A DNA stretch of 64,000 nucleotides from Xiheimicrobium sp052034585 (lineage in GTDB: Bacteria > Myxococcota > Myxococcia > Myxococcales > Myxococcaceae). The stretch spans positions 1 to 64,000 of the forward strand of contig JBPOIJ010000001.1 of the NCBI GenBank assembly GCA_052034585.1, written 5' to 3'. The translations under genes were made by a program, and so were the position numbers. Numbering within the stretch: position 1 is the stretch's first letter; the number at the start of each line of letters is the position of its first letter. Below the pieces are notes generated by a model. It saw only the letters and a list, made by a program, of their open reading frames with translations. It did no database searches and had not been told where the DNA came from. Positions 42,598-50,918 of this stretch are shown here, in pieces.

Positions 42598-44391
42598 CTA
42601 GAACAAGCACCTCACGCGCACGAGCCACACGGGGTTCCAGGTGCCGCAGTTCGTTCCCGACTCGGCGACGCTGTAGTTGGTCGCGCCGCCACCCGTTCGA
42701 AAAAGCATCATCTGGGTGAAGGGCGCTGGGTTGGCGTACGAGTAGCCGGCGCAGTCGGTGAACTGGCTCCAGTTGGCGGTGCAGGTGAGGCCCGACCACG
42801 CGTTGCCCGGACAGCTGAACTGCCCGCCGCATTGGAACCACCACACCCCGCTCGAGTCCTCAGCCGTCCCAAACCCGTGTGCCTGACAGAGCGAATTCGC
42901 GGTGTGGCTGCCGGAGCCGTGGCTGGCGCAGTTCATCTCGACGGTGCGCACCCGGTTCACGCAGCCGCCGTTGGTGTTGCAGGCGAGATCGACGCTCCCG
43001 CATGGGGTGTTGACGGGCAGTGGCGATGAGGTGTCGACGCAGACCGAGGCGCCGGTCGTGCACGAGGTGATTCCGGAGACGCAGGCGTTCGGGTTCGTGG
43101 CGCAGCTCATCCCAGCGGTGCACGACACGCAGCGCCCGTACTGGCAGACCAAGTTCGTTCCGCAGGTCGTACCGTCAGGCAGGTTCGTGGTGGGGTTGCA
43201 GACCGGGCTGCCAGTCGCGCAGTTCGTCACTCCGTTCGCACACGGGTAGCTGACCGGCGTGCACGCGGCGTTCTCGGTGCAGGCGATGCACGCGCCCGCG
43301 TTGCAGACCTGGTTCGTGCCGCAGGAAGTGCCGGGGGGCCGGTTCGCCGCGGAGTCGATGCAGGCGAGGGTGCCCGTGGTGCAGCTCGTGACGCCCACCT
43401 TGCATGCGGTCGGGTTCATGCTGCACGCGGCCCCAGCCGCACAGGCGACACAGCTGCCGGCGTTGCACACCAGGTCGGTTCCGCAGCTCGTCCCGGCTGG
43501 CGTGTTGGCCGTCGAGTTCACGCACGTCTGGGTCCCAGTCGCGCAGCTCGTCACGCCCGCCTTGCAGCGGTTGGGGTTGGTGGAGCAGGCGCTCCCGGCG
43601 GTGCACGAGACGCAGGCTCCAGCGCGGCAGACCTGGCTTGTGCCACAGCCGGTCCCGTCGGGCGTGTTCGCTGCCGAGTCGACGCAGGTCTGGACGCCGG
43701 TCGCACAGCTGGTGACGCCCTGCTTGCAGCGAGTGGGGTTCGTCGTGCACGGGTCGCCGGCGCGACAGGCGGCACACTGGCCCGCGTTGCACACCCGATC
43801 GGTCCCGCAAGTCGTGCCTGCGGGAGCGTTCGTCGAGGAGTCGACACAGCTCGCGGCGCCCGTCGCGCAGCTGAGGACGCCCACCTTGCAGACCTGGGGG
43901 TTCGCGTTGCAGGCCATTCCGGCGACGCACGCGACGCAGGCGCCGATGGCGTCACACACCTGATCGACTCCGCACGAGGCGCCCGCGCGGGCGTAGCCGT
44001 TCTCGACGCAGCGCGGAGGCTCGGCGCAGCTGACGATGCCGACTCGGCAGCGAACGGGAATGCACGGCTCACCAGCGACGCAGGTTCCACCGTCCGGCCA
44101 GAAGGTCGTGCCGCCAGCCGAACCACCCGCCGCCTCGCCGCCCCCAGGCCCGCCGCCGCCACCCCCGCTCTCACCTCCCGCCACCCCGCCGCCAGTCCCA
44201 CCGCCCGCGCCGCCACCGGTTGCTCGCCCACCCGCGGTGGCGCAGTCGGTTCGGCAGACGCCGTCGGAGCAGCAGGTGCCGCTGAGGCACTCTCCCGCGT
44301 CGGAGCACGCGGAGAAGCGCAGCTCCGACGGATCGAGGCAGCCGGCCGACGCCACGCCGAGGAGCAGCACGCAACGCCACTGGTGAGTCAC
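42598..44391 (-). CDS. cysteine-rich repeat lipoprotein
   Basis: This 597-residue lipoprotein has lipobox ASAGC near residue 18. A small cysteine knot (CSDAGECLSGTCC) and a glycine-rich linker (about 54-98) follow. Then come seven tandem 54-residue repeats (about 104-478), each with about eight cysteines and the phrase AGTTCGTDxVC. The C-terminal 115 residues are cysteine- and aromatic-rich and may be a binding domain. It is probably displayed on the cell surface as a rigid disulfide-linked stalk. I chose the GTG at 44391, since a GGAGG lies 6 bases before it; another GTG is directly upstream. Confidence 0.82.
   Translation of the reverse strand: MTHQWRCVLLLGVASAGCLDPSELRFSACSDAGECLSGTCCSDGVCRTDCATAGGRATGGGAGGGTGGGVAGGESGGGGGGPGGGEAAGGSAGGTTFWPDGGTCVAGEPCIPVRCRVGIVSCAEPPRCVENGYARAGASCGVDQVCDAIGACVACVAGMACNANPQVCKVGVLSCATGAASCVDSSTNAPAGTTCGTDRVCNAGQCAACRAGDPCTTNPTRCKQGVTSCATGVQTCVDSAANTPDGTGCGTSQVCRAGACVSCTAGSACSTNPNRCKAGVTSCATGTQTCVNSTANTPAGTSCGTDLVCNAGSCVACAAGAACSMNPTACKVGVTSCTTGTLACIDSAANRPPGTSCGTNQVCNAGACIACTENAACTPVSYPCANGVTNCATGSPVCNPTTNLPDGTTCGTNLVCQYGRCVSCTAGMSCATNPNACVSGITSCTTGASVCVDTSSPLPVNTPCGSVDLACNTNGGCVNRVRTVEMNCASHGSGSHTANSLCQAHGFGTAEDSSGVWWFQCGGQFSCPGNAWSGLTCTANWSQFTDCAGYSYANPAPFTQMMLFRTGGGATNYSVAESGTNCGTWNPVWLVRVRCLF
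42958..44082 (-). repeat. seven 162-bp coding tandem repeats
   Basis: The cysteine-rich lipoprotein gene holds seven in-frame units (protein period 54, once 53). The first is degenerate, and units two to five are the most alike. This is coding repetition, not a CRISPR or intergenic repeat. Confidence 0.8.
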
Positions 44392-44397
44392 CACGCT

Positions 44398-44402
44398 CCT
44401 CC
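44398..44402 (-). promoter_or_regulatory. ribosome-binding site GGAGG deciding the lipoprotein start
   Basis: GGAGG lies 6 bases before the second of two adjacent GTG codons and 3 bases before the first, which favours the second (44391) as the start. Confidence 0.6.
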
Positions 44403-44432
44403 AGGTCAGGCGGGCCTCGCAGCGCGCCCTGG

Positions 44433-45248
44433 TCAAGTCGACCACAACCACACGCTCAGGCCTCCACACATCAGCGCAGCCACCAACCCAACCACTGCGC
44501 CGACGAGACCGCCATTGGCCCGATCCGCGAAGGCCTTGGCCTCACCCAGGGTGACGGACGTGCCCACGAGGCCGTCGGGAGCGACGACGCGCACCGCCTG
44601 GTACTTCGCCCGCGCCTCGAAGGAGACCGCGAGCGACACGGCCGCCGCTCCCGCGAGGAGCCCGGCGCCGATGGAGGTCCCCAGCGCCCAGCCATCGACG
44701 GTGCGGGAGGCCGTGACCGGAGGCTCGACCACCGCTGCCGACGGCGTGAGGGTGACCGCCACGTTGTGGTTGGGCTCAGGAGCTCGCGTCGTCTCGGGGG
44801 GCTTCATCTTCGCGGCGAGTTCGCGCGCGAAGGCGTCGAGCTCGGCAGGTGGGCGGGTGAGCTCGAGCGTCGAGAGGGTGAAGTCGGCGCTCGTGAGACT
44901 TGCGGCGGCACCGGGTTGGTAGGCCTCGACGCGAACGACGAACTCGTTCGAGAGCTTGCCGATGTCGACGGCCACCGTCACCGAACCAGGCGCGAAGGCG
45001 TCGGCCAGCCGCTGACCGCAGGTCGGATCCGCCCCGCAGGCACGTGGCTTGAGACCGGCGGCCCCCAACCGCTTCCCGGTCTCCTCGAGCGACTCGACCT
45101 CGAGCCCGCGAGCGACGAGCGCCGCTCGCACCAGCTCGAGAACGGCGGGCGCGGCAGCCTTGGTGCCAGCTCGCTCGCTGAACCCAGTGACGTGGACGAC
45201 CGGAGCCGCCGTGAGGACCGCGAGCGCGCTGACGAACGAGCCGAACAT
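44433..45248 (-). CDS. secreted protein with C-terminal membrane hairpin, function unknown
   Basis: This protein of about 271 residues has an N-terminal signal-like helix (FVSALAVLTAAP). A compact domain (about 20-130) follows, with LELVRAALVARGLEVES and a cysteine pair CGADPTC, resembling the FlgO/TolB-N-like alpha/beta folds of myxobacterial envelope proteins. Two membrane helices lie at the C-terminus (about 185-205 and 245-268). Starts at ATG 45248 or GTG 45266 are both possible. It sits between the kinase gene and the cysteine-rich lipoprotein gene on the same strand. No assigned function. Confidence 0.65.
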   Translation of the reverse strand: MFGSFVSALAVLTAAPVVHVTGFSERAGTKAAAPAVLELVRAALVARGLEVESLEETGKRLGAAGLKPRACGADPTCGQRLADAFAPGSVTVAVDIGKLSNEFVVRVEAYQPGAAASLTSADFTLSTLELTRPPAELDAFARELAAKMKPPETTRAPEPNHNVAVTLTPSAAVVEPPVTASRTVDGWALGTSIGAGLLAGAAAVSLAVSFEARAKYQAVRVVAPDGLVGTSVTLGEAKAFADRANGGLVGAVVGLVAALMCGGLSVWLWST

Positions 45249-45329
45249 CGCTGCGTAGTTGACCACACCTGGCGGCGCGTGGGTTCGTCCTGCGACGCCC
45301 GAGGCGAGCTTTCGGCCTGGGTGGAACCG

Positions 45330-46865
45330 TCAGCGCGGGTGCCTGAGCTCACGCTCGAAGTCGTCGAGCGCCTCGCTCGCCTTCTTGAGCTCGCTGGCAG
45401 CGCCTGCCTGCTCGACGAGTGTGCGTGAGCGCTCGAGGTAGCGCTTGAGCAACGGGTCGGGGCGAGTCTGGCGGCCGAGCTGCGACTCGAGACCTGCCAG
45501 CCTCAGCTCGAGCGAGGCCTTCGTCAGCGCGGGCCGCTTGGCAGGAGGTCGCCGCCCAGGGTCGAGCGGGCGCACCTCGGGCACGATCTCCGGGCGCGGG
45601 TTCGACAGCGCGATGGCCGCATCGGGAGCGCTCACCGCCCCTGCGTCGAGTGAGTGCGCCCCCTCGACCTCGGGCGGAGGCGCCTCGAGGCCCGCCTGGC
45701 CGAGCGCGTCGGCGTGCGCTCCGTCGCCGCGACCGTCGGGAGAGTCGGCGAGGACGGTCGGCCGGTCGACGATCGTCTCTCGGGTCGCGCGGGAGAACGC
45801 CCAGAAGAGCAGCCCGCCAACCACCGCGGCGATGGCGGCAGCGATCGCCATCGAGGGCACCGTGCGTCGCGACGGTGAGCCATCGATCGGCGCGAGCTCG
45901 CCCACGGTGTCGTGGACGAGCGCCGGAGGGACGAGGGGAGAGACGAGGGGCGGGGCGGGCGCGTTTCCGGTCGTGACGGCGGGTGCGCGAGCCGGGAGGG
46001 GCGCGGCGGAGGACTCGGCGCCGGGCAGCTCGATCGTCCGAAGCACCGCGAGCACCGCATCGCAGCTCGGGGGTCGTGCAGCTGGTTCCTTGGCGAGCAT
46101 CTGGGCGACGAGCGCCTCGAGCCGTGGAGGGACGTCGGGCCGGAAGTGGGAGACGAGCGGCGGCTCGAGCTCGACCTGGTTCCGCATGATGTGGAGCGAG
46201 TTGGTGCCGCCGATGGGCCGCTGCCCGGTCAGCATCTCGAAGAGGATGATGCCCAGCGCGTAGACGTCGGTGCGGGCGTCGACTGGCGCGCCCTTCACGA
46301 CCTCGGGAGCCATGTACTGCGGCGTTCCCATCAGGTCGCCACGGGTGCGAGTGACGCCGGGGCTGGTGAGCAGCTTCGCGATCCCGAAGTCGAGCACCTT
46401 GATGAACGGCGCGCCGCGCGTCGGGCGCACGAGGAAGATGTTCTGGGGCTTGAGGTCGCGGTGGATGATGGAGGCCTCGTGGGCCGCGGCGACGGCGTCG
46501 AGCAGCTCGGCGAAGAAAGCGAGCGCGACTCGCAGCTCGAGCGGGGCTTCCTTCTTGAGGTAGGCGTCGAACGAGCTGCCCTCGAGGAACTCCATGATGA
46601 AGTACGGCGCGCCGTCCTCGAGCTGGCCAAAGCCGAAGATGTCGACGATGCCGCGGTGCCGCACCTCGTTGACCGCCCGTGCCTCGGCGATGAAACGATC
46701 GATGAGCGTCGGGTCGCTCGTCAGGTGCGCGTGGAGCACCTTGATCGCCGCCCGCTTCCCGATCACCGGGTGCACGCCCTCGTACACCGCGCCCATCGCT
46801 CCAGAGCCGAGCCGCGCGACTACCTTGTATTCGCCGACGACCGAGCCGACGAGCCCGTGGCTCAT
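45330..46865 (-). CDS. membrane-anchored Ser/Thr protein kinase
   Basis: This 511-residue protein begins with a eukaryote-like kinase domain (about 10-280): glycine loop GSGAMG, catalytic Lys42, Glu61, HRDLKPQN with Asp137, DFG at 159-161 and APE at 186-188. All catalytic residues are intact. A proline linker, one membrane helix (about 339-358) and a periplasmic tail with a C-terminal coiled coil follow; no PASTA repeats. Such kinases regulate development and envelope processes in myxobacteria. The periplasmic part may sense a signal. It is 52 bases downstream of the DcrB-like gene. Confidence 0.93.
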   Translation of the reverse strand: MSHGLVGSVVGEYKVVARLGSGAMGAVYEGVHPVIGKRAAIKVLHAHLTSDPTLIDRFIAEARAVNEVRHRGIVDIFGFGQLEDGAPYFIMEFLEGSSFDAYLKKEAPLELRVALAFFAELLDAVAAAHEASIIHRDLKPQNIFLVRPTRGAPFIKVLDFGIAKLLTSPGVTRTRGDLMGTPQYMAPEVVKGAPVDARTDVYALGIILFEMLTGQRPIGGTNSLHIMRNQVELEPPLVSHFRPDVPPRLEALVAQMLAKEPAARPPSCDAVLAVLRTIELPGAESSAAPLPARAPAVTTGNAPAPPLVSPLVPPALVHDTVGELAPIDGSPSRRTVPSMAIAAAIAAVVGGLLFWAFSRATRETIVDRPTVLADSPDGRGDGAHADALGQAGLEAPPPEVEGAHSLDAGAVSAPDAAIALSNPRPEIVPEVRPLDPGRRPPAKRPALTKASLELRLAGLESQLGRQTRPDPLLKRYLERSRTLVEQAGAASELKKASEALDDFERELRHPR

Positions 46866-46917
46866 GGGGTGGCATTCTCGTCGCGAGGTGTCACTGCGGC
46901 AACGAGGGAAACTCGGC

Positions 46918-47358
46918 TCAGAGCGAGAAGGCCTGACCGGCCTTGGCGGCCTCGAGGAGCCGCCCGAAGAGGGTCTCGGCGATCTTCGGCTCGGCGAGCG
47001 ACTCGCACGTCAGGTAGAGGACGGCCGAGGTGCCAGTGAGGACGAACTGGCCGAAGAAGCCACCGTCCTTCGCGCGGGAGACGCTCGACCACAGCGTCTT
47101 CTTGGAGCTGCCGTCGACGACCGGGGGCTCGAGCTCTTCGACCTTCGCCGCGTCTTCGGCGGAGCGGATCGCGGCCTTCGTCGCCGCGGAACGAAGGCGG
47201 GTATCGGTCTCGGCCCAGCCGGTGAGCAGGGTGCCGACGACCTCGACCTCGGGCTTCTGGAGGACGAGCCGCGTCTCGTTCCCGAAGTGGGTCCACCCCG
47301 GCGACAGCTGGAACGCGAATTCGCCGGCAGCGAGGGTCGTCGGTTGGTCGATCTTCAC
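46918..47358 (-). CDS. DcrB/PsbP-like small protein
   Basis: This 146-residue protein has alternating strands and a helix like the DcrB/PsbP fold (FAFQLSPGWTHF at the start, then VSRAKDGGFFGQFVL and AVLYLTCES near the end). There is no signal peptide in the chosen form. The GTG at 47358 gives the first strand; longer in-frame starts add only arginine-rich sequence. Function unknown. It lies between the thioesterase and the kinase, all on the minus strand. Confidence 0.65.
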   Translation of the reverse strand: MKIDQPTTLAAGEFAFQLSPGWTHFGNETRLVLQKPEVEVVGTLLTGWAETDTRLRSAATKAAIRSAEDAAKVEELEPPVVDGSSKKTLWSSVSRAKDGGFFGQFVLTGTSAVLYLTCESLAEPKIAETLFGRLLEAAKAGQAFSL

Positions 47359-47392
47359 GAGGCGCTGCCTAGCACGGGTTGCCCAGTTCGAC

Positions 47393-47803
47393 TCACTTCG
47401 TCGGCGGTAACGCGTAGGTGACGACCGCGTGCGCACAGGGCGCGTCGTCGGAGGCCGAATGGAGCGAGACCTCTCCGACCGCGAGCGCCTTGCCGAGCTT
47501 GAGCATCGAGGCCTTGGCGACGAGCGCCTCCGGGCGCGGCTTGCGCAGGAAGTTGATCGAGAGGTTGGTCGTCACCGCGAGCGCCACTTCGCCGAGCGCG
47601 GACAGCACCAACGCGTACATCGCCGTGTCGGCGAGCGACATCATCGTCGGTCCGGAGATCGTCCCACCCGGCCGCAGCTGGGCCGTTCGGTACTCGAGCG
47701 AGAGCACGGCGTGCACTCCGTCGGCCGAGATCACCTTCGGAATCTGCGTCTCCGCGAACTCGCGCGCGAGGAAGGCCTCGATCTCCTGCGGTGACATGCC
47801 CAT
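47393..47803 (-). CDS. PaaI-like hotdog-fold thioesterase
   Basis: This 136-residue protein follows the PaaI/YdiI acyl-CoA thioesterase pattern: RPGGTISGPTMMSLADTAMYAL (hot-dog helix with the catalytic-region Asp59) and TTNLSINFLRKPRPEALVAKA. It would hydrolyse a small or aromatic acyl-CoA in the cytoplasm. The start ATG at 47803 is 39 bases from the divergent DUF6986 gene, so the two may share a control region. Confidence 0.88.
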   Translation of the reverse strand: MGMSPQEIEAFLAREFAETQIPKVISADGVHAVLSLEYRTAQLRPGGTISGPTMMSLADTAMYALVLSALGEVALAVTTNLSINFLRKPRPEALVAKASMLKLGKALAVGEVSLHSASDDAPCAHAVVTYALPPTK

Positions 47804-47842
47804 TGCGGGAGCGACCGTACTCCATGCTTGGTACAAGGCGGC

Positions 47843-49168
47843 ATGCCGACCGAGCAGGAGCGCGCCCACTTCTTCGCGCAGGTGAACGACGCCCACGACG
47901 CCTTCACGCGGCGCTTTCCCGGAGACGGTGGCCGGCGGCAACCGACCCACGTCGTCTACGGCGGCATGCACCTCTTCACCGCGGAGACGCCGCGCAAGCT
48001 CGGCCAGCTCGCCCAGACGCAGCTGACCACCTTCGCCCCCGACCCCCAGCGCCTCGCCGAGATCTTCGAGCTCGAACCGACCATCGCGAGCGAGGTCTTC
48101 GCCAAGGTGAACGACAAGCTGCGCGCCGAGCCCATCGAGGACTACCGCCTCGACTCCGAAGATGGCTACGGCCACCGGAGCGACCAGGACGAGGACGAGC
48201 ACGCCACCACTGCGGGTCGCCAGACGCGCCGCCTCTTTCGGGAAGGCACCCCGCCACCCTTCTTCGGGCTGCGCCTCAAGCCGTTGTCGAAGGAGCTGGC
48301 GCCGCGCGCGCTCCGGACGCTGGAGCGCTTCCTCGATGGACTCACCGATGGAGACGAGCGCGCGGTTCCACGCGGCTTGCTGATCACCCTCCCCAAGGTG
48401 ACGAGCCCCGCGCAGCTCACCGCGCTCGCCGACCTCCTCGACGTCATCGAACGGGAGCGACGCCTCGAGCCGGGGACCTTTCGCCTCGAGGCGATGATCG
48501 AGTCCGGCCCGGGGCTCCTCGACGCAGACGGCCGGTGCTCGCTCGCCGCCTTTCCCCGAGCTGCGAAGGGCCGGCTCTTCGCGGCGCACCTCGGCGCCTA
48601 CGACTACACCGCCTCGCTCGACGTCGCGGCGCCTGCGCAGTCACTCACCCACGCGGCCTGTGATCACCTCCGCCAGCTGATGAAGCTCGCCTTCGCCGGC
48701 ACCGGTGTCTTCCTCTCCGACGGAGCGACGACCCTCCTCCCACTCGCGCCCCACAAGGGCACCCCGCTCACGAGCGCGCAGCACGCAGAGAACGAACGAG
48801 CCGTTCACCAGGCCTGGAGAGCCCACTTCGCCAACGTGCGACACGCGCTGAACCAGGGCTTCTACCAGGGGTGGGATCTGCACCCGGGTCAGCTCGTGCC
48901 GCGCTACGTCGCGACCTACGCGTTCTTCCTCGAGCACCGCGAGGCGATGACGAAACGGCTGGCCAACTTCATCGCCCAGCTCGGCCAGGCCACCAGCGTC
49001 GGCACGAGCTTCGATGACGCGGCCACCGGTCAGGGCCTGCTCAACTTCTTCCTCCGAGGCGCGAGCTGCGGCGCGTTCGGAGCGCGCGAGCTGTCAGCGA
49101 CCGGCCTCACCCGCGCCGAGCTCGAGCTGCGCGACTTCAGGGCGGTCGTCCGCGCCCGTCACCCATGA
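47843..49168 (+). CDS. DUF6986 protein, HpcH/HpaI-aldolase-like fold
   Basis: This 441-residue protein has the pattern of the DUF6986 family, often annotated as a phosphoenolpyruvate-type aldolase/kinase relative. It has YRLDSEDGYGHRSDQDEDEHA early, then FGLRLKPLSKELAPRALRTL, EAMIESGPGLLD, AAHLGAYDYTASLD and AGTGVFLSDGATTLLP. The acidic residues in EAMIE and GAYDY match metal ligands of CitE/HpcH aldolases, so a C-C bond reaction on a keto-acid or CoA ester is likely. The ATG at 47843 has AAGGCGG just upstream. Confidence 0.85.
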   Translation: MPTEQERAHFFAQVNDAHDAFTRRFPGDGGRRQPTHVVYGGMHLFTAETPRKLGQLAQTQLTTFAPDPQRLAEIFELEPTIASEVFAKVNDKLRAEPIEDYRLDSEDGYGHRSDQDEDEHATTAGRQTRRLFREGTPPPFFGLRLKPLSKELAPRALRTLERFLDGLTDGDERAVPRGLLITLPKVTSPAQLTALADLLDVIERERRLEPGTFRLEAMIESGPGLLDADGRCSLAAFPRAAKGRLFAAHLGAYDYTASLDVAAPAQSLTHAACDHLRQLMKLAFAGTGVFLSDGATTLLPLAPHKGTPLTSAQHAENERAVHQAWRAHFANVRHALNQGFYQGWDLHPGQLVPRYVATYAFFLEHREAMTKRLANFIAQLGQATSVGTSFDDAATGQGLLNFFLRGASCGAFGARELSATGLTRAELELRDFRAVVRARHP

Positions 49169-49221
49169 GGCAGTCGCCGAAGCCGCTCCACCGCCTGCCC
49201 TTCTCTGCCCGCGCGAGGCCG

Positions 49222-49551
49222 TCAGCCCTTGAGCGGCCCGGCGGCGTCCACCTTCGCGATGACGGCGGCGGTGATGTCCTCGGCGGTCGACCAGGCCACT
49301 GCACCCTTCTCCAGCACCGCCTCGACCTTCTTCGCCTTGGCGATCTCGGCGATGGCCGGCTTGGCCCGATCGAGGAGCTGCCGTCGCAGGTCGTTGCGCT
49401 TCTGTTCGAGCTGGTTGAGCAGCTCGCGCTTCTTGTCCTCGGGCTGCGCCTTGGCCTCGGCCCATGTCTTTTCGAGCGCTTTCGCGGCGTCGGCGCCGAC
49501 CTTGCTCTTGTCGAGCAGTTGAGGTGTATCGAGTAACGCAAAGGTCGCCAT
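49222..49551 (-). CDS. OmpH/Skp-like small coiled-coil protein without signal peptide
   Basis: This 109-residue protein resembles the OmpH/Skp chaperone pattern. It starts with a FALLDTPQLLDKS strand (Skp has a similar VDxxxLLxxS opening). A charged helix with LLNQLEQKRNDLRRQLL follows, then the closing strands KKVEAVLEKGAVAWS and DITAAVIAKVD. Skp normally has a signal peptide; none is visible here, so the protein may be cytoplasmic or mis-started. A GAGAGGT site precedes the ATG at 49551. It is divergent from the barrel-like gene by 36 bases. Confidence 0.7.
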   Translation of the reverse strand: MATFALLDTPQLLDKSKVGADAAKALEKTWAEAKAQPEDKKRELLNQLEQKRNDLRRQLLDRAKPAIAEIAKAKKVEAVLEKGAVAWSTAEDITAAVIAKVDAAGPLKG

Positions 49552-49587
49552 ATGGACCTCTCCTACCCCTTCTGCTGAGGTTGAGGA

Positions 49588-50616
49588 ATGCCCAACGTTT
49601 CTGGCCCGACTGGTCCCCGCCCGCTGACTGGCACGAGCGCGACGTCGACGACTGCTCCGACGACCCCGACTGAATCGACCAGCTCGGTGACGACCCCCAC
49701 CTCGACTGGCTGGGCGAGCGGCAGCGGCGTGCGCGGCTCCGTCGATGCCTCCATCACCACCCCGACGCCGAGCACGGCCGATCTGCTGGCGACCGCGCCC
49801 AACCCGGTGCGTGACGCGATCAACGCGAACATCGATCGCTTCAACTCGCGCATCGAGACCGCGCTCGGCCACGACGCGATGAGCATCGCCCGTGGGCGCA
49901 CGCCGGTTCGCGAAGGCCAGCCGCTCACCGAGGCACAGCTCAACGAGCTCCAGAGCGCCACCTCCGATTTCCTCAAGGGCATGCCGATCGGCGCGCTCTC
50001 ACCCGAGGTCGCCGCGGGCATTCAAGATCGCATGCGGGCGGCCGGCATGGACACCCGTGACGTCGCCAGCATGAAGGTCGGCGATCTCGGCGGGCTGGCG
50101 GGCGACGTGGTGAAGGACCTGCTCAAGGATCTGAAGAGCGACTCGCCCGCGGCGTACTACGGGCTCGCTGGCGCGGCGGCGGTGGCGGCCGGTCACGCGG
50201 CCTGGACCGGTGGGAGCGCGAAGCTCCAGAGCCTCGGCATCAAGCCCGAGGTGAAGGCGAAGTTCTTCGACGATCAGCTCGAGGTGAAGCTGCGCGGCGA
50301 CTGGCAGGCGCACTTCAAGGACTTCAAGCCGTCGGTGGGCGTTCAGTACAACTACCGCAGCGAAGACTTCCGGCTCTCGGCCTACGCCAACGCGAACGCG
50401 TCGGGGCTCCAGAACGTGGGCGGGAGCGTCGTCTACCAGCCGAGCGACAACTTCCGGCTCTCTGCGGGCATCGATCACAACTTCCAGACGAACCGCACCA
50501 CCGCGAACGCGGAAGCGGCCTGGCGGGTGCGCCAAGACGTCGATCTCGCGCTCTCCGCGAGCCACGACAGCCAGGGTGAGAGCCGCGTCGGCGTGGGCGT
50601 GCGCGTGCGCTTCTGA
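49588..50616 (+). CDS. barrel-like C-terminal protein with Ser/Thr/Pro-rich N-terminus
   Basis: This 342-residue protein begins with about 60 residues rich in Thr, Ser and Pro and no signal peptide. A helical part with one hydrophobic segment (about 188-205) follows. The C-terminal 125 residues are amphipathic beta strands (VGVQYNYRSEDFRLSAYANANA, VVYQPSDNFRLSAGID) ending in phenylalanine, as in outer-membrane barrels. The lack of a signal peptide is odd for a barrel. Function unknown; such proteins occur in several copies in myxobacteria. Confidence 0.7.
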   Translation: MPNVSGPTGPRPLTGTSATSTTAPTTPTESTSSVTTPTSTGWASGSGVRGSVDASITTPTPSTADLLATAPNPVRDAINANIDRFNSRIETALGHDAMSIARGRTPVREGQPLTEAQLNELQSATSDFLKGMPIGALSPEVAAGIQDRMRAAGMDTRDVASMKVGDLGGLAGDVVKDLLKDLKSDSPAAYYGLAGAAAVAAGHAAWTGGSAKLQSLGIKPEVKAKFFDDQLEVKLRGDWQAHFKDFKPSVGVQYNYRSEDFRLSAYANANASGLQNVGGSVVYQPSDNFRLSAGIDHNFQTNRTTANAEAAWRVRQDVDLALSASHDSQGESRVGVGVRVRF

Positions 50617-50630
50617 CGGCTCCTGACGTC

Positions 50631-50677
50631 ACAGGTCTGTAGCACCCTCGGAACTCCGCGTCGGCTGACAGACTTGT
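50631..50677. terminator. 10-bp inverted repeat after the barrel-like gene
   Basis: ACAGGTCTGT (50631-50640) and ACAGACTTGT (50668-50677) pair over ten positions with one G-U in RNA, with a 27-base loop. It begins 14 bases after a stop codon and next to a TGACGTCA palindrome (50624-50631). There is no T-run. It may be a terminator or a regulator site before the Mot/FliG-like operon. Confidence 0.4.
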
Positions 50678-50763
50678 CGTGGTGCCGTCAGAGTGGCTCA
50701 GCTAGCGTGCGCGCCCATTCGTGATCGGCAGAGCTCCGCTCGGCAACGAAGCGAGTCTCGCCG

Positions 50764-50772
50764 AGGGGAGGT
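50764..50772 (+). promoter_or_regulatory. strong ribosome-binding site of a 35-codon ORF
   Basis: AGGGGAGGT lies 4 bases before the ATG at 50777. It is among the strongest such sites in the window and makes the small ORF believable. Confidence 0.5.
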
Positions 50773-50776
50773 GCCG

Positions 50777-50884
50777 ATGGCTTCGAGGTTTCGAGACGTT
50801 CAGCGCACGATCAACCCGCCTCAACTGGCGCCGAGCCTGAGCGCCGGCTCCGACGCGGGGTGCCATGGTTGGCTCGGCTCTTGA
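50777..50884 (+). CDS. 35-codon leader-like ORF upstream of the Mot/FliG-like operon
   Basis: The frame encodes a 35-residue peptide (MASRFRDVQRTINPPQ, then a Ser/Gly-rich end WLGS) and ends 34 bases before the first lipoprotein gene. It is supported mainly by its ribosome-binding site. It has no known family and no membrane segment. It could be a leader peptide or a chance frame. Confidence 0.35.
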   Translation: MASRFRDVQRTINPPQLAPSLSAGSDAGCHGWLGS

Positions 50885-50918
50885 AGTTTTCGGGCGAGTG
50901 GAGGCACTTGACCCGGCG

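Noticed and set aside
42958..44082. CRISPR array
   Set aside because: The repeats are 162 bases, in frame and code for cysteine-rich protein units; no cas genes are present.
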